A DNA stretch of 64,000 nt from CAVYHX01 sp963768415. GTDB taxonomy: Bacteria > Pseudomonadota > Gammaproteobacteria > UBA9214. The position numbers and the translations under genes are program-made. The stretch covers positions 1 through 64,000 of the forward strand of contig CAVYHX010000008.1 of assembly GCA_963768415.1 (NCBI GenBank), written 5' to 3'. The notes beneath the pieces were generated by a model. It was not told the DNA's origin and ran no database searches. It was given only the letters and a program-made list of their open reading frames with translations. Below, in pieces: positions 1-8,919 of this stretch (positions within the stretch are counted from its first letter, which is position 1; the number at the start of each line of letters is the position of its first letter).

Positions 1-254
1 AGATCCTCAACCCAAAGGAGATCGCTTTCGGAGATAGAACTCTTGCTCATCACAAGCACTCACAATCATCACCCCGGAGGGTGAGTTTGGGGATGCAAGC
101 TGCCAATTGTTCGCAAGAATCCCGAGCATTAGTAGACGGATTTAGCCGTCTACCCGCTATTCGGACTGTTCTGTTACTGATGTACAGCGCTAATTGTTGG
201 CCACTCGAGGGCGACCAAGCACAGACTTTACGACATGATTGCGGCAAACGAACC
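1..254. other. left edge, no gene recognised
   Basis: These bases follow the stop codon of the integrase at 255. Short open frames occur on both strands, but none has a ribosome binding site, a recognisable motif or composition that sets it apart from background. If the integrase belongs to an integrated element, this stretch is inside that element and its cargo lies further left, outside the window. Confidence 0.5.
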
Positions 255-1390
255 TTATAGCCGATTGAGAGCTTTTCGGGTGTGTTCCCGACTCAAGTCG
301 GCGTACCTTTCAGTCATTGAGACTGATGCGTGCCCCAGTAATTCGCGGATGACTACTAATGGTTCCCCGTTCATGGCCAACCTGGAGGCGAAATCATGTC
401 GTAAATCCCGATATGTAAAGTCCTCAATTTGAGCGTCGCTCATCAGGGTCCGCCATGCACGCTTAATGTTCGTCAACCTTCCACCTGAAATAGGGGATGG
501 GACAACAAATCCGCTAATGTGCGTCACTTGGCGCCACTCGATGAGGTGCCGGAGCCAGTTGCGGGTGAATCTCAACGTGACGTGGCCTGTTCGTTTTAGC
601 CGTTTGTCGCTGGACCTTAATCAATCTATTGGAAAAATCTACGTCAGACCACTTCAGACCGAAAACCTCGGCCCGCCGAAATCCAGTCCAATATGCAATC
701 AGTATCGCCCGCTGAACATAGTCCGGAGCGCGTTTCAGCGCTGTCAAAAAACGAGCGCGCTCATCATCCTCTAGAAACCGTACCCGCTGGTCGTCGTCCG
801 CTCGCAACGGCTTTAGATTGGCGAGCGGGTGATTCTCCAGATAGCCTTTATGCACCGCGTAGGACAACACAGCTCGCAGCGCGGTGACATCTCGATTGAT
901 AGTTTGTGAGACCACACCATTGGGTTTAACGTTAGTCCTTATTCGCTCCTCGCGGGATCGCATCCACTCGCCGTGGATTGATCTCGCGCAGCGGAAGCGG
1001 CATTAGGTCGGCCCAAACGTCTTTTAACCGCTCATGCGTTGCTTTCCCTGATCGTCTGCGAGTAAGTATTCTGGGACCGTAAACGTCGCTGACAAAGCCT
1101 GCCAATGTCTGTGTCGTATCGACCTTAGGCAAGCGTGGGTCGCGGCCCAGTGCAGCCTCGTTGAGAATCCTGACGGCCTCAGCGCGTGCTGTTCCTGCTC
1201 GCATGTGAGCTGCGTCGCCGATACGAGCTTTCCGCCGCGTGCCACCCCAACGGTAGCCGACATACCATGTCCTTCGGCCGGTAGGCTCCACACGCAGTAC
1301 GAACCCCGTGACCTGTGGGTCTGCAATTTCGTACGGTTTTGCACGTGCTTTGGATCTCTGTGCCAGTGTGTCCGTCAATTTCCTGGGCAT
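255..1390 (-). CDS. tyrosine recombinase (phage/island integrase), two frameshifts
   Basis: Site-specific integrase of the tyrosine recombinase family. The N-terminal part resembles the DUF4102-type arm-binding domain (YEIADPQVTGFVLRV), followed by a core-binding helical region and a catalytic domain. The catalytic domain shows the first Arg (TGFRRAEVFGLKW), the H-x-x-R box (LRHDFASRL), a GHASVSM box and the Tyr nucleophile (TERYADLS). The reading frame shifts near 955 and near 550. Each shift is explained by one extra base, and removing both gives a normal 377-residue protein, so the gene may be intact in the organism. The start is the ATG at 1390; the upstream TTG at 1396 is less likely. 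It starts 136 bp from a tRNA 3'-half, as expected for an integrase next to its attachment site. Confidence 0.85.
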
Positions 1391-1525
1391 GTCCAACTCT
1401 AAGGTAGATCTAAGGTGAATAGATCATAGTCTACAAGACAATCAGCGTGTATACCAAGACAGTAATAATCAAGTATATTCAATAGATTGCAGGTAAGTAC
1501 TTGAATTGTTGAGAGAGGCAGACCA

Positions 1526-1574
1526 TGCCTTCACACGGCAGGGGTCGCTGGTTCAATCCCAGCCGCGCCCACCA
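1526..1574 (+). other. tRNA-Val(CAC) 3'-half, probable att site
   Basis: The stretch folds as the 3' part of a tRNA. It has an anticodon arm with a 4-bp TGCC/GGCA stem and a 7-base loop holding CAC at 1532-1534, a GGGGTCGC variable region, a T arm with 5-bp stem and TTCAATC loop (1547-1563), and a 3' acceptor strand ending GCGCCCACCA. The 5' acceptor strand (GGGCGCG expected) and a proper D arm are missing upstream, so it is not a working tRNA gene. A tRNA 3'-half beside an integrase is the usual mark of an attachment site. The complete tRNA-Val should lie at the other end of the element. Confidence 0.75.
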
Positions 1575-1678
1575 TTTAAATCAGTCAGTTAGGATCCACG
1601 ACACCCCTCGATCGGGTTCCCAAACGATTATTTGTCACAGCGTTGTCACACTCGTTCGCCAACGAACGGAGTGTGGCG

Positions 1679-2647
1679 ATGCCCCCTTCAGAAAACGCGG
1701 CCCCTACCAGCGGCGGGCCCAGGTCCGGAAGAAGGGCCATCCACTGCAGACCAGGACCTTCGAGACCCGCACTGAGGCCGAGCAGTGGGCGCGCGCCATC
1801 GAGGTTGAGATGGGAAGGGCGCATTTATTTCCCGCGCCGAGGCCGAGTCGACCACGCTAAAGGAACTCCTCCAGCGCTATCTGGAAGTGGTCACCCCGCT
1901 GAAGAAGGGTGCCGAGCCCGAGACCAACCGCCTGAACTTGATGATGCGTCATCCCCTCGCTCGCCGGTTTGTCGCCGGGGTCCGCGGTGTCGACATCGCC
2001 CGCTGGCGCGACGAGCGCCTGCGCAAGGTCACCCCGGCGACCGTCAAGTGGGATCTGGTCCTGCTCGGCCACGTCTTCGAGGTCGCGCGCAAGGAATGGG
2101 GCATCTATGTCCACAACCCGGTGCGTGATATCAAGCTGCCGCCCGGCGGACGTCCGCGCGACCGGCGCCTGCAGCCCGGTGAAGAGGCCCGCCTGTTCAC
2201 GGCCTGCCGTGAGGCGCGCAATCGATGGCTGTTACCGATGGTGCAACTCGCACTGCCAGACCGCAATGTGCCAGGGTGAACTGCTACGCATGTGCTGGCA
2301 GCACATCGACCTGAACCGCCGCACCGCCCACTTGCCGGACACCAAGAACGGCGAGGCACGGACTGTGCCCCTGTCATCGACCGCCGTCGCCATGTTGCGC
2401 GCTCTGCACGGTGACGTCTTCCCCGGCGTCACGACTGAGGCGGTGAAGCGTTCCTATATGCGAGCAACGCGACGGGCCGGCATTGAAGACCTGCGCTTCC
2501 ACGACCTGCGCCACGAGGCGACCACCCGGTTGTTCGAGAAGGGGCTGAACATCATGGAGGTCGCCAGCATCACCGGACACAAGGATCTGCGCATTCTGCG
2601 GCGATATACGCATTTGAAGGCCGAGAACCTGGCGCGCAAGCTGAGTT
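1679..2647 (+). pseudogene. second tyrosine recombinase, decayed and truncated
   Basis: Remnant of a different integrase. An N-terminal motif (FRKRGPYQ, then QVRKKGHPLQTRTFETR) is followed by a core-binding region and a catalytic domain with HDLRHEATTRL, ITGHKDLRIL and the Tyr in RRYTHLKAE. The frame breaks right after the ATG at 1679, near 1812 and near 2260. The first two cannot be repaired by removing one base, unlike most frameshifts in this window. The first catalytic Arg is replaced by Cys (TAMCQGELL, codon tgc where cgc is expected). The 3' end is cut at 2648 by the left end of an IS6-family element. Together these make a true pseudogene. Confidence 0.8.
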
Positions 2648-3448
2648 GGTTCTGTCAAGTTGCCGGCCGATCGCCGACAATGTGACCATGTCCAGTCAAC
2701 CGAACTATCGCGGCTACCGGTTTCCGCCCGAGATCATCAGTCACACAGTGTGGCTCTACCACAGGTTTACCTTGAGCTTACGCGACATCGAGGACCTGTT
2801 GGCCGAGCGCAATATTATCGTGTCGTACGAATCGATCAGGCAGTGGTGCGCCACGTTTGGCCTCGACTACGCGAGACGCCTCCGAAAGCGGCGCGGGGCG
2901 CTTGGCGACCGTTGGTTCCTCGATGAGGTCACCGTGTCGATTCAGGGCAAACGCCAGTATCTCTGGCGTGCCGTCGACCAGGACGGTGACGTGCTGGATA
3001 TCCTCGTGCAAAGCCGCAAGGACAAGCGCGCCGCCAAGCGCTTCTTCCGTAAGCTGTTGAAAGGACAAGAACGCGTCCCGATGGAAATGACTACGGACAA
3101 GCTTCGAAGCTATGCGGCGGCCAAACGCGAGATGATGCCATCGGTTGTCCATTGTCAAGACAAGTACGCCAACAATCGAGCCGAGGTGTCGCATGAACAC
3201 ACGCGCGAACAAGAACGTCAGATGCGGGGGTTTGCGTCATCGGCCCAGGCGCAACGGTTTCTGAGCGTTCATGGGCAAGTGCACAATCTGTTTCGCGTCG
3301 GCAGACATCTGCTGCGGGCAGCGAATTATCGAATCCTCCGTGGCCGCGCCTTTGTGGCGTGGCAGGAGGTAACCTGTATCCAATGAAATCGAGGCACGGT
3401 TTCGTCAGGCGATTGGATTCGCCTCAGCTGGGCTAAGTTGACAAAACC
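2648..3448 (+). mobile_element. IS6-family insertion sequence (801 bp)
   Basis: The terminal inverted repeats match at both ends: GGTTCTGTCAAGTTGCC at 2648 and, on the complement, GGTTTTGTCAACTTAGCC at 3448-3431. Length, end sequence and the single transposase fit the IS6 family. The 8 bp on each side (2640-2647 and 3449-3456) are not identical, so no target duplication is visible. This suggests recombination or a replicative deletion after insertion. The left end truncates the integrase pseudogene. Confidence 0.85.
2688..3386 (+). CDS. IS6-family DDE transposase
   Basis: The 232-residue transposase fills the insertion sequence. It starts at the ATG at 2688 (MSSQPNYRGYRFPPEII); the open frame extends further upstream but that part lies in the terminal repeat. 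A short N-terminal helix-turn-helix region (LSLRDIEDLLAERNI, SYESIRQW) precedes the DDE core: first Asp in WFLDEVTVSI, second in MTTDKLRSY, Glu in SHEHTREQERQMRGF. IS6 enzymes move by replicative cointegrate formation. Length and motifs are complete, so it may be active. Confidence 0.9.
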   Translation: MSSQPNYRGYRFPPEIISHTVWLYHRFTLSLRDIEDLLAERNIIVSYESIRQWCATFGLDYARRLRKRRGALGDRWFLDEVTVSIQGKRQYLWRAVDQDGDVLDILVQSRKDKRAAKRFFRKLLKGQERVPMEMTTDKLRSYAAAKREMMPSVVHCQDKYANNRAEVSHEHTREQERQMRGFASSAQAQRFLSVHGQVHNLFRVGRHLLRAANYRILRGRAFVAWQEVTCIQ

Positions 3449-3683
3449 GGGCAGCATTTTCGAGCTGTAGTGACAACCGCGCCCCGAATCGTGGAGGTGA
3501 CGAAGGAAAACAGAAAGAAGATGACGCGCGCCATGGACATGAGCGTGCCCAATGGCTCGGGAAATTTCGATCGAATCCGCTGGCACGGTTTCTCGGGATC
3601 CACAACCTACAGTTAGCGACGGAAGCACTGAATATGTGGTATGTTATCCAAAGGTACTACCTAGTAATAAAAGGGAGTTCAGT

Positions 3684-3956
3684 ATGGCGACATCGGTAAA
3701 ACTTGACGATGGTTTGAAAAGTCGAATCCAGCGCCTGGCTGATATGCGGCACCGTTCGGCGCATTGGATCATGCGCGAAGCGATTCGCGACTACGTCGAG
3801 CGTGAAGAAGCACGAGAGAGCTTCAAGCAGGAGGCCTTGGCGTCGTGGACGGCTTATCAAGAAACCGGGCGGCACCTGACAGGTCAGGAAGTGCGCGATT
3901 GGCTAAAAACCTGGGGCACAGATAAAGAAACACAGATCCCGCAGTGCCACGAGTAG
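3684..3956 (+). CDS. ribbon-helix-helix antitoxin (CopG/ParD-like)
   Basis: A 90-residue protein starting at the ATG at 3684, with an AAGGGAG ribosome binding site 7-13 bases upstream. The N-terminus (MATSVKLDDGLKSRIQRLAD) has the ribbon-helix-helix pattern of CopG-type repressors. The charged C-terminal half (EEARESFKQEALASW) is the kind of segment that wraps the partner toxin. The toxin gene overlaps its 3' end by 13 bp. Such antitoxins neutralise the toxin and repress their own promoter, which would lie in the 235 bp after the IS element. The open frame extends upstream to 3552 without a good start signal. Confidence 0.85.
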   Translation: MATSVKLDDGLKSRIQRLADMRHRSAHWIMREAIRDYVEREEARESFKQEALASWTAYQETGRHLTGQEVRDWLKTWGTDKETQIPQCHE

Positions 3957-4237
3957 TTATCACTGAAGGTGCAGCGCAGGGATTGGAGCGCTGTAGGCTG
4001 TTTCTGGCCGAAAAAAATCCCCAGGCGGCGGTGCGTGCTGGTCAAGCGATAGCGCAGCAATTCGCGCTTCTGGAAACGGAACCAGAGATAGGCAGGCCGT
4101 TTGATGATTCTCCTGAACTGCGTGAACTAATCGTCCCATTTGGAGATTCTGGTTATGTGGCGCTTTATCATCACGAAGTAAAAAACGATTCGGTGTATGT
4201 GCTTGCCTTCCGACACCAGAAAGAAGCAGGCTACTAA
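3944..4237 (+). CDS. RelE/ParE-family toxin
   Basis: A 97-residue toxin with a GTG start, overlapping the antitoxin gene by 13 bp, the usual arrangement for translational coupling. The pattern fits the RelE/ParE superfamily: an N-terminal helical hairpin (GAAQGLERCRLFLAEKNP), the conserved LLETEPEIGRPF turn, then beta strands (YVALYHHEVKNDSVYVLAFRHQKEAGY). ParE members poison DNA gyrase and RelE members cleave mRNA; ParE is the better fit because of the RHH partner and the P-E-I-G-R motif. The pair sits between two IS6-type ends and is likely mobile. Confidence 0.85.
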   Translation: MPRVVITEGAAQGLERCRLFLAEKNPQAAVRAGQAIAQQFALLETEPEIGRPFDDSPELRELIVPFGDSGYVALYHHEVKNDSVYVLAFRHQKEAGY

Positions 4238-4240
4238 AAA

Positions 4241-4256
4241 GGTTTTGTCAGGTTAG
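4241..4256 (+). repeat. orphan IS6-type terminal repeat
   Basis: GGTTTTGTCAGGTTAG at 4241 closely resembles the ends of the IS6 element at 2648-3448 (GGTTTTGTCAACTTAGCC) and is oriented as a left end facing rightward. No transposase of that family follows. The rest of 4257-4393 holds no gene that I recognise. The simplest reading is a second, mostly deleted copy, so that the toxin-antitoxin pair once lay between two IS6 copies. Confidence 0.4.
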
Positions 4257-4393
4257 GACTGGTTCTCGATATGATCGCTCCCTTCGGATCCTTCAAGCGT
4301 ACGTCACCTGCTACCAAGCATCGAATGCCTTTCCACGGAACACGCGATAGTGGGCGGCGCGCATCAGATGTCGTCCTGGTGGGGTCAAAAAAC

Positions 4394-4873
4394 TCATGCG
4401 GCCTCCCGGTGGTAGTACTTGAGAAGTCCGCCTAAGCGTTCTCGACAGCGGACTGGATTGTCCCCGGAGTTCACTCTCGTCTTGACTGTGGGGAACAGCA
4501 ACACGTTGCCCTTGCCTTGATGATTTCTCTCGCCATGATAATGCATTAGATAGTTGCGAAGCGCGTGCCGCAGCGAGGCTTCACCGAAGAAGATCAACTT
4601 CGACAGACACTCGTCTTTGATTGACTTTACCCAGCGCTCAGCATGGGCGTTCAGATTCGGGCTCCGCGGTGGTAGCCGTAGTGGCTCGACGCCACCGGAT
4701 TTAATGATCTGGCGAAACGAGTGGGTATACTTCGTGTCACGGTCATGGAGTAGATACCGGCACTCGTCAAGGCATCCCCACTCGTCCATCGTCACATTCC
4801 TGGCGATCTGCCTCATCCACACCTCGTTGGGATGGGACGTGATGCCGGCAACCTCCACTCGGCGGTCTCGAGG
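4394..4873 (-). pseudogene. integrase-core (rve) transposase, N-terminally truncated
   Basis: The C-terminal part of an IS3/IS481-like DDE transposase. It begins inside the core (VEVAGITSHPNEVW) and retains the second Asp region (LLHDRDTKYTHSFRQII), the Glu region (NAHAERWVKSIKDECL) and a typical C-terminal tail (LMHYHGERNHQGKGN). The helix-turn-helix and the first catalytic Asp are missing. Its upstream edge abuts the broken oadB gene near 4874, so the event that brought it in also removed most of oadB. It cannot be active. Confidence 0.8.
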
Positions 4874-4874
4874 G

Positions 4875-5018
4875 GATAAAGATCAGCAGCAGGGGTTCGA
4901 ATTTACGGTTGATCGCCAGGAAGATGAGCAATCCACCGATACCGATCATGACCACCTGGCCCCAGGTGAAGTTAGCGAGTCCGGTGGACTCCCATAGCTG
5001 CAGCAACCCGTGATCCAC
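4875..5018 (-). pseudogene. oadB: oxaloacetate decarboxylase beta subunit, only the N-terminus
   Basis: The first ~48 residues match the start of OadB/GcdB, the membrane subunit that couples biotin decarboxylation to Na+ export: LWESTGLANFTWGQ, a hydrophobic helix (VVMIGIGGLLIFLAI) and the FEPLLL motif. The homology stops at about 4875, where transposase sequence begins. OadB normally has about 380-430 residues with several membrane helices, so over 85% is missing. It is the third gene after oadG and oadA on the same strand, starting 4 bp after the oadA stop. Confidence 0.85.
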
Positions 5019-5022
5019 AGGG

Positions 5023-6811
5023 TCAGCCGATGGTCAGCAGTTGCTGGTCGGCTTGCACAGAATCGCCCTTGGCAATACCGATATTCAGTATCTGACCTTC
5101 AGAGTTGCACCGGATCTCGGTCTCCATCTTCATGGCTTCCATGACAACCACCACCTGGTTGGCGGTCACATGCTCACCGGGTGTTACGAGTACATCGATG
5201 ATGCTCCCCGACAAGGGTGCATTGACTTCCTCCGCTGCCGTCGCGGCGGCGGATGCGGCAACAGCAGCCGGCGCGGCCACGGCAACCGGTGTGATACCGG
5301 TAACCTTGCCATCACCAGGGGACACGACCACCTCATAGGAATGGCCATCGACGGATACCTGGTAATGTTCCGGTGTGGTGCCGGTCGGCGCCACCGGTGT
5401 AGTGGCGACCGGCGCGGGCGTGACTGTCCGGGTGTGGCTCAAAGGCGTCCGGGTTGCCGCGGTTTTCGATAAATTTCAATCCCACCTGCTGGAACTGCGC
5501 ATAGATGAGCACATCGTCGACCACCGGTTCGGCAAGCTTGATAGCACTCTCGGCAGCAAGTTTCTTCAGTTCCGCAGTCAGGCTGTCCATCTCCGGTGTC
5601 AGCTGGTCCGCGGGGCGGCAGGTCAGCGGTTCGGCGCCTTCGAGTACGCGCTGCTGCAATTCCTGATTGACCGGGCCCGGGGTCGCGCCGTATTCACCTT
5701 TCAGGACCCCGGCAGCCTCCTTGCTGATGCTCTGGTAGGGTACGCCCGACAGCACATTGATCACCGCCTGGGTGCCGACGATCTGTGAGGTCGGCGTTAC
5801 CAGCGGAATATAACCGAGGTCCTTGCGCACCCGGGGTATTTCTTCGAGCACCGCATCGAACTTATCCGTGGCATGTTGCTCGCGCAGCTGGTTTTCCAGA
5901 TTGGTCAGCATACCGCCGGGTACCTGTGCCAGCAGGATGCGGGAATCGACGCCCTTCAGGGACCCCTCGAAAGCGGCGTATTTCTTGCGTACCGCGCGGA
6001 AGTAGACGGCGATCTCCTCGAGCATGTCGAGGTCCAGCCCGGTACTGCGTTCGGTGCCATCCAGCATCGCGACCAGGGATTCGGTAGGCGAGTGCCCGTA
6101 AGTCATGCTCATGGAGGAAATGGCCGTGTCGGCCATGTCCAGCCCGGCCTCGATGGCCTTGATATAGGTGGAACTCGACATGCCGGTCGTGGCATGGCAA
6201 TGCATGGCAAGCGGCAGTTGACAGGCTGCCTTGATGCGCCCGACCAGCTCCTCGGCAACATAGGGCTTGAGCAGACCGGCCATGTCCTTGATGGCAATCG
6301 AATGGCAGCCCATGTCTTCCAGCCGGCGCGCCATGTCCACCCACATGTCCATGGTATGCACCGGACTGATGGTATAGGAGATCGTGCCCTGTGCATGCTT
6401 GCCGCTCTTGATGGTGGCCTGCACTGCGGTCTGCAGGTTGCGCAGGTCGTTCATGGCATCGAATATGCGAAACACATCGATGCCGGTCGCGGCGGCCCGT
6501 TCCACGAAGGCCTCGATCACGTCATCGGCATAATGCCGGTAGCCGAGGACATTCTGGCCACGCAGCAGCATCTGCTGGGGCGTGTTCGGCATTGCCGCCT
6601 TGAGCAGGCGCAACCGCTCCCAGGGATCTTCACCCAGGTAGCGAATGCAGGCATCGAAGGTCGCCCCGCCCCAGGTTTCCAGCGACCAGTAACCCACCTT
6701 GTCGAGTTTCTCCGCGATCGGGAGCATGTCCTCGATACGCATGCGGGTCGCCAGCAATGACTGGGAGCCGTCACGCAGGACAAGTTCGGTAATCTTTAAG
6801 GGCTTACCCAT
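5023..6811 (-). CDS. oadA: oxaloacetate decarboxylase alpha subunit (one frameshift)
   Basis: Biotin-dependent carboxyltransferase subunit of the Na+-pumping oxaloacetate decarboxylase, 595 residues once one extra base near 5435 is removed. The N-terminal TIM-barrel carboxyltransferase domain shows ITELVLRDGSQSLLATR, the metal-site HCHATTGMSSSTY and the IKDMAGLL segment. A conserved central domain (PGGMLTNLENQL) is followed by an Ala/Pro-rich linker and a biotinyl domain with the carrier lysine in VVMEAMKMETEI. The ATG at 6811 starts the conserved MGKPLKITEL; the open frame upstream runs into oadG. Gene order is oadG-oadA-oadB. With oadB broken here, the alpha subunit needs a second OadB elsewhere to support Na+ pumping. 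Confidence 0.92.
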
Positions 6812-6827
6812 ATATAAGGTGTCTTGG

Positions 6828-7079
6828 TCAGGATTTTCGACTGACGGCGCCGCGATAGACGTGGACAGCCGCCTGAATGGCGGCAACCACACCGGCTGCC
6901 CGGTTCGGGTTGATCTGTCCGCCACTCGTCGCGATTACTACAGGTGTTGCAGCCGCAGCTGGAAGCCATTTCGACATCAGCACAATACAGGCAATGAGCA
7001 GTCCCAGAATACAAAACACAGTGCCCATACCCAGTAACATCAGGTCGACACTGGCTGACAGCATTTCTTCTACTGGCAT
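6828..7079 (-). CDS. oadG: oxaloacetate decarboxylase gamma subunit
   Basis: An 83-residue protein with one N-terminal membrane helix (LMLLGMGTVFCILGLLIACIVLMSKW), a short Ala-rich stretch and a basic C-terminal part (IQAAVHVYRGAV), typical of OadG. OadG anchors the alpha subunit to the membrane and helps assemble the complex. It lies 16 bp upstream of the oadA start on the same strand and is the first gene of the operon. The promoter should be in the AT-rich stretch around 7205-7240. Confidence 0.88.
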   Translation of the reverse strand: MPVEEMLSASVDLMLLGMGTVFCILGLLIACIVLMSKWLPAAAATPVVIATSGGQINPNRAAGVVAAIQAAVHVYRGAVSRKS

Positions 7080-7768
7080 GTTTCCCCCTTTTTCTTACCG
7101 GAGTGGAACTACCGCGGGCATCAGTCTCCCCGGGTCGCGGGCCGTAATTTATCACAGGCCGGCCCGGCATGTGGGCGGCCCCGCCGCCGCGTCTGGCCGG
7201 TCACTCGCATGAATACTATAATATCCTTTTAATTCATATGGTTACAGTGGCGGCCGGCAATTTGCCTGAGCACCACCCTGAACCGCGAAACCTCCAGCGC
7301 ATCCCATTGTACTGGATTCGCGGCCTGCAGGCTGTGACCCGTATAACCCCGCCACTGTCCGGTCATCCGTCTGGATAGCGGCCGTCCGGTAGCGGCATGT
7401 GGCGCACCCCGAAGCGCAGCCTGCGGCACCGCCCGCAGCGCGCTCACGGGTGGAGCGCGCTGCGCATGCTCCCGCAGAACCCGTGAATCATGCGGCACTG
7501 TCAGCGCACATGGCGGTATCCGCAAAGCGTCTGCAACTCCAGGGTAAAAACGCGGGACACGCAAACTGATCTTTCTCGGGCGGTAAATTAAATCTCCACT
7601 GGCACCGCGCAAACAGGTTAACTATCATGCCCGGATGCATGATCACTCCCACCAGGCCAAAGCGGGTCTGTTCCCTGTGCCAGCGCCGTGGTTCACGCCT
7701 GGCACGATCAACTCGGCAGCAGGCCGGATTGTCCGGTTTGACTGCCTCGAAACCGCACGGGAAAACCC
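7080..7768. other. divergent intergenic region oadG / mdh
   Basis: This 689-bp gap separates the oad operon (minus) from mdh (plus). An AT-rich patch at 7205-7240 is the likeliest place for the oadG promoter. A perfect 10-bp inverted repeat with 7-base loop (CAGCGCGCTC / GAGCGCGCTG) lies at 7436-7462, with no T-run beside it. An open frame on the minus strand (7229-7612) has no recognisable motif or ribosome binding site and is not called. Confidence 0.5.
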
Positions 7769-8743
7769 ATGAAGCAACCAGTACGAATTACCGTCACAGG
7801 GGCTGCAGGCCATATCGGATATGCCATGCTGTTCCGGATTGCCGGGGGCGACTTTCTCGGACCCGACCAGCCGGTTATCCTGCAACTGCTGGAAGTCACG
7901 GCCGCCATGGCGGCCCTGCAGGGTGTACGCATGGAACTGGATGACTGTGCCTCTCCCCTGCTACAGGATGTCATCACAACCGATGACGCCAACGTGGCCT
8001 TCCGCGATGCCGAATACGTCTTTCTGGTCGGCGCGAAACCACGCGGCTTCGGTATGGAACGCAAGGATCTGATCACCGACAACGGCAAGATATTCGGTCC
8101 CCAGGGCCGGGCAATCAACGAGCATGCCGCCCGCAATGTGAAGGTCATTGTGATCGGCAATCCCGCCAACACCAATTGCCTCATCGCAATGAAGAATGCG
8201 CCGGACCTCGATCCACGGCAGTTTTCCGCGATGACGCGACTCGATCACAACCGGGCGCTCTCACTGCTGGCGCATAAAACCGGGACATCGATAACCGCAA
8301 TCAAGAAACTGGCAATCTGGGGCAATCATTCATTGAGTCAGTATCCCGACCTGTCGCACGCAACCATCGATGGAAAGCCAGCCACTGGTCTTGTAGACCA
8401 GACATGGATGCAAGACGTCTTCATACCGACAGTGCAGCAACGCGGGGCAGAGATCATAAACGCACGCGGGGCCTCCAGCGCGGCATCGGCAGCCGCTGCC
8501 GCGCTCGATCATATGCGCGACTGGACTCACGGCAGTGATGCCGAGTGGTGCAGTATGGCAATACCCAGCGACGGCAGCTACGGTATCAGCGAAGGCATCA
8601 TCTATTCCTTTCCTGTCATATGCAAAAACGGTGACTACAGCATTGTTCAAAACCTGGAGATCAATGCCTTCAGCCAGGAAAAAATGATCGCCTCCGAACA
8701 GGAGCTGCGCGAGGAACGCGAGGCCATCAAGCACCTGCTCTGA
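7769..8743 (+). CDS. mdh: malate dehydrogenase (NAD-dependent)
   Basis: A 324-residue malate dehydrogenase interconverting malate and oxaloacetate. Seen in the sequence: the dinucleotide-binding loop VTGAAGHIGYAM, the VIGNPANTN segment, the catalytic Asp region MTRLDHNRA, the catalytic His in IWGNHS, and a C-terminal helix rich in charge. Length and motifs fit the cytosolic-MDH-like group, also found in many bacteria. The start ATG directly precedes the conserved N-terminus. Its oxaloacetate product is the substrate of the decarboxylase encoded divergently upstream, and it belongs to the same cycle as sucAB-lpd. Confidence 0.93.
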   Translation: MKQPVRITVTGAAGHIGYAMLFRIAGGDFLGPDQPVILQLLEVTAAMAALQGVRMELDDCASPLLQDVITTDDANVAFRDAEYVFLVGAKPRGFGMERKDLITDNGKIFGPQGRAINEHAARNVKVIVIGNPANTNCLIAMKNAPDLDPRQFSAMTRLDHNRALSLLAHKTGTSITAIKKLAIWGNHSLSQYPDLSHATIDGKPATGLVDQTWMQDVFIPTVQQRGAEIINARGASSAASAAAAALDHMRDWTHGSDAEWCSMAIPSDGSYGISEGIIYSFPVICKNGDYSIVQNLEINAFSQEKMIASEQELREEREAIKHLL

Positions 8744-8778
8744 ACACCTGCCGTCAATGCAGGGGCACGTAATCCATG

Positions 8779-8903
8779 CAGGTTGGGCAAAAGCTTCCGC
8801 GTCCTGCTCACGCCCCTCGCCTGCGTCCATGCAGGCGAAGCGCAGCGTGCCCATCATTTGCTCTGTCGGGCACGTCGCTACGCTCCTTTGCCCAACCTAC
8901 GAT
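8779..8903. repeat. REP-like palindromic repeat, copy 1
   Basis: A ~125-bp segment beginning CAGGTTGGGCAAAAGCTTCC and ending TTTGCCCAACCTACG; its ends are inverted copies of each other. A closely related copy lies at 48128-48250, and the arms (GGTTGGGCA / TGCCCAACC) recur inside the 143-bp repeats at 24.6-25.1 kb. It sits just after the mdh stop codon and could act as a transcript 3' end. No gene is present between 8744 and 9058. Confidence 0.65.
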
Positions 8904-8919
8904 CCTGGCGTGGATGCAG

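Noticed and set aside
1501..1574. Complete tRNA-Val gene
   Set aside because: The anticodon arm, T arm and CCA end are present, but the 5' acceptor strand and a regular D arm are missing, so only the 3' half is called.
2640..3456. 8-bp target-site duplication of the IS6 element
   Set aside because: The flanking octamers (GCTGAGTT and GGGCAGCA) do not match.
7229..7612. 127-residue minus-strand frame between oadG and mdh
   Set aside because: Arg/Ala/Pro-rich translation without motifs, no ribosome binding site, and it covers an inverted repeat.
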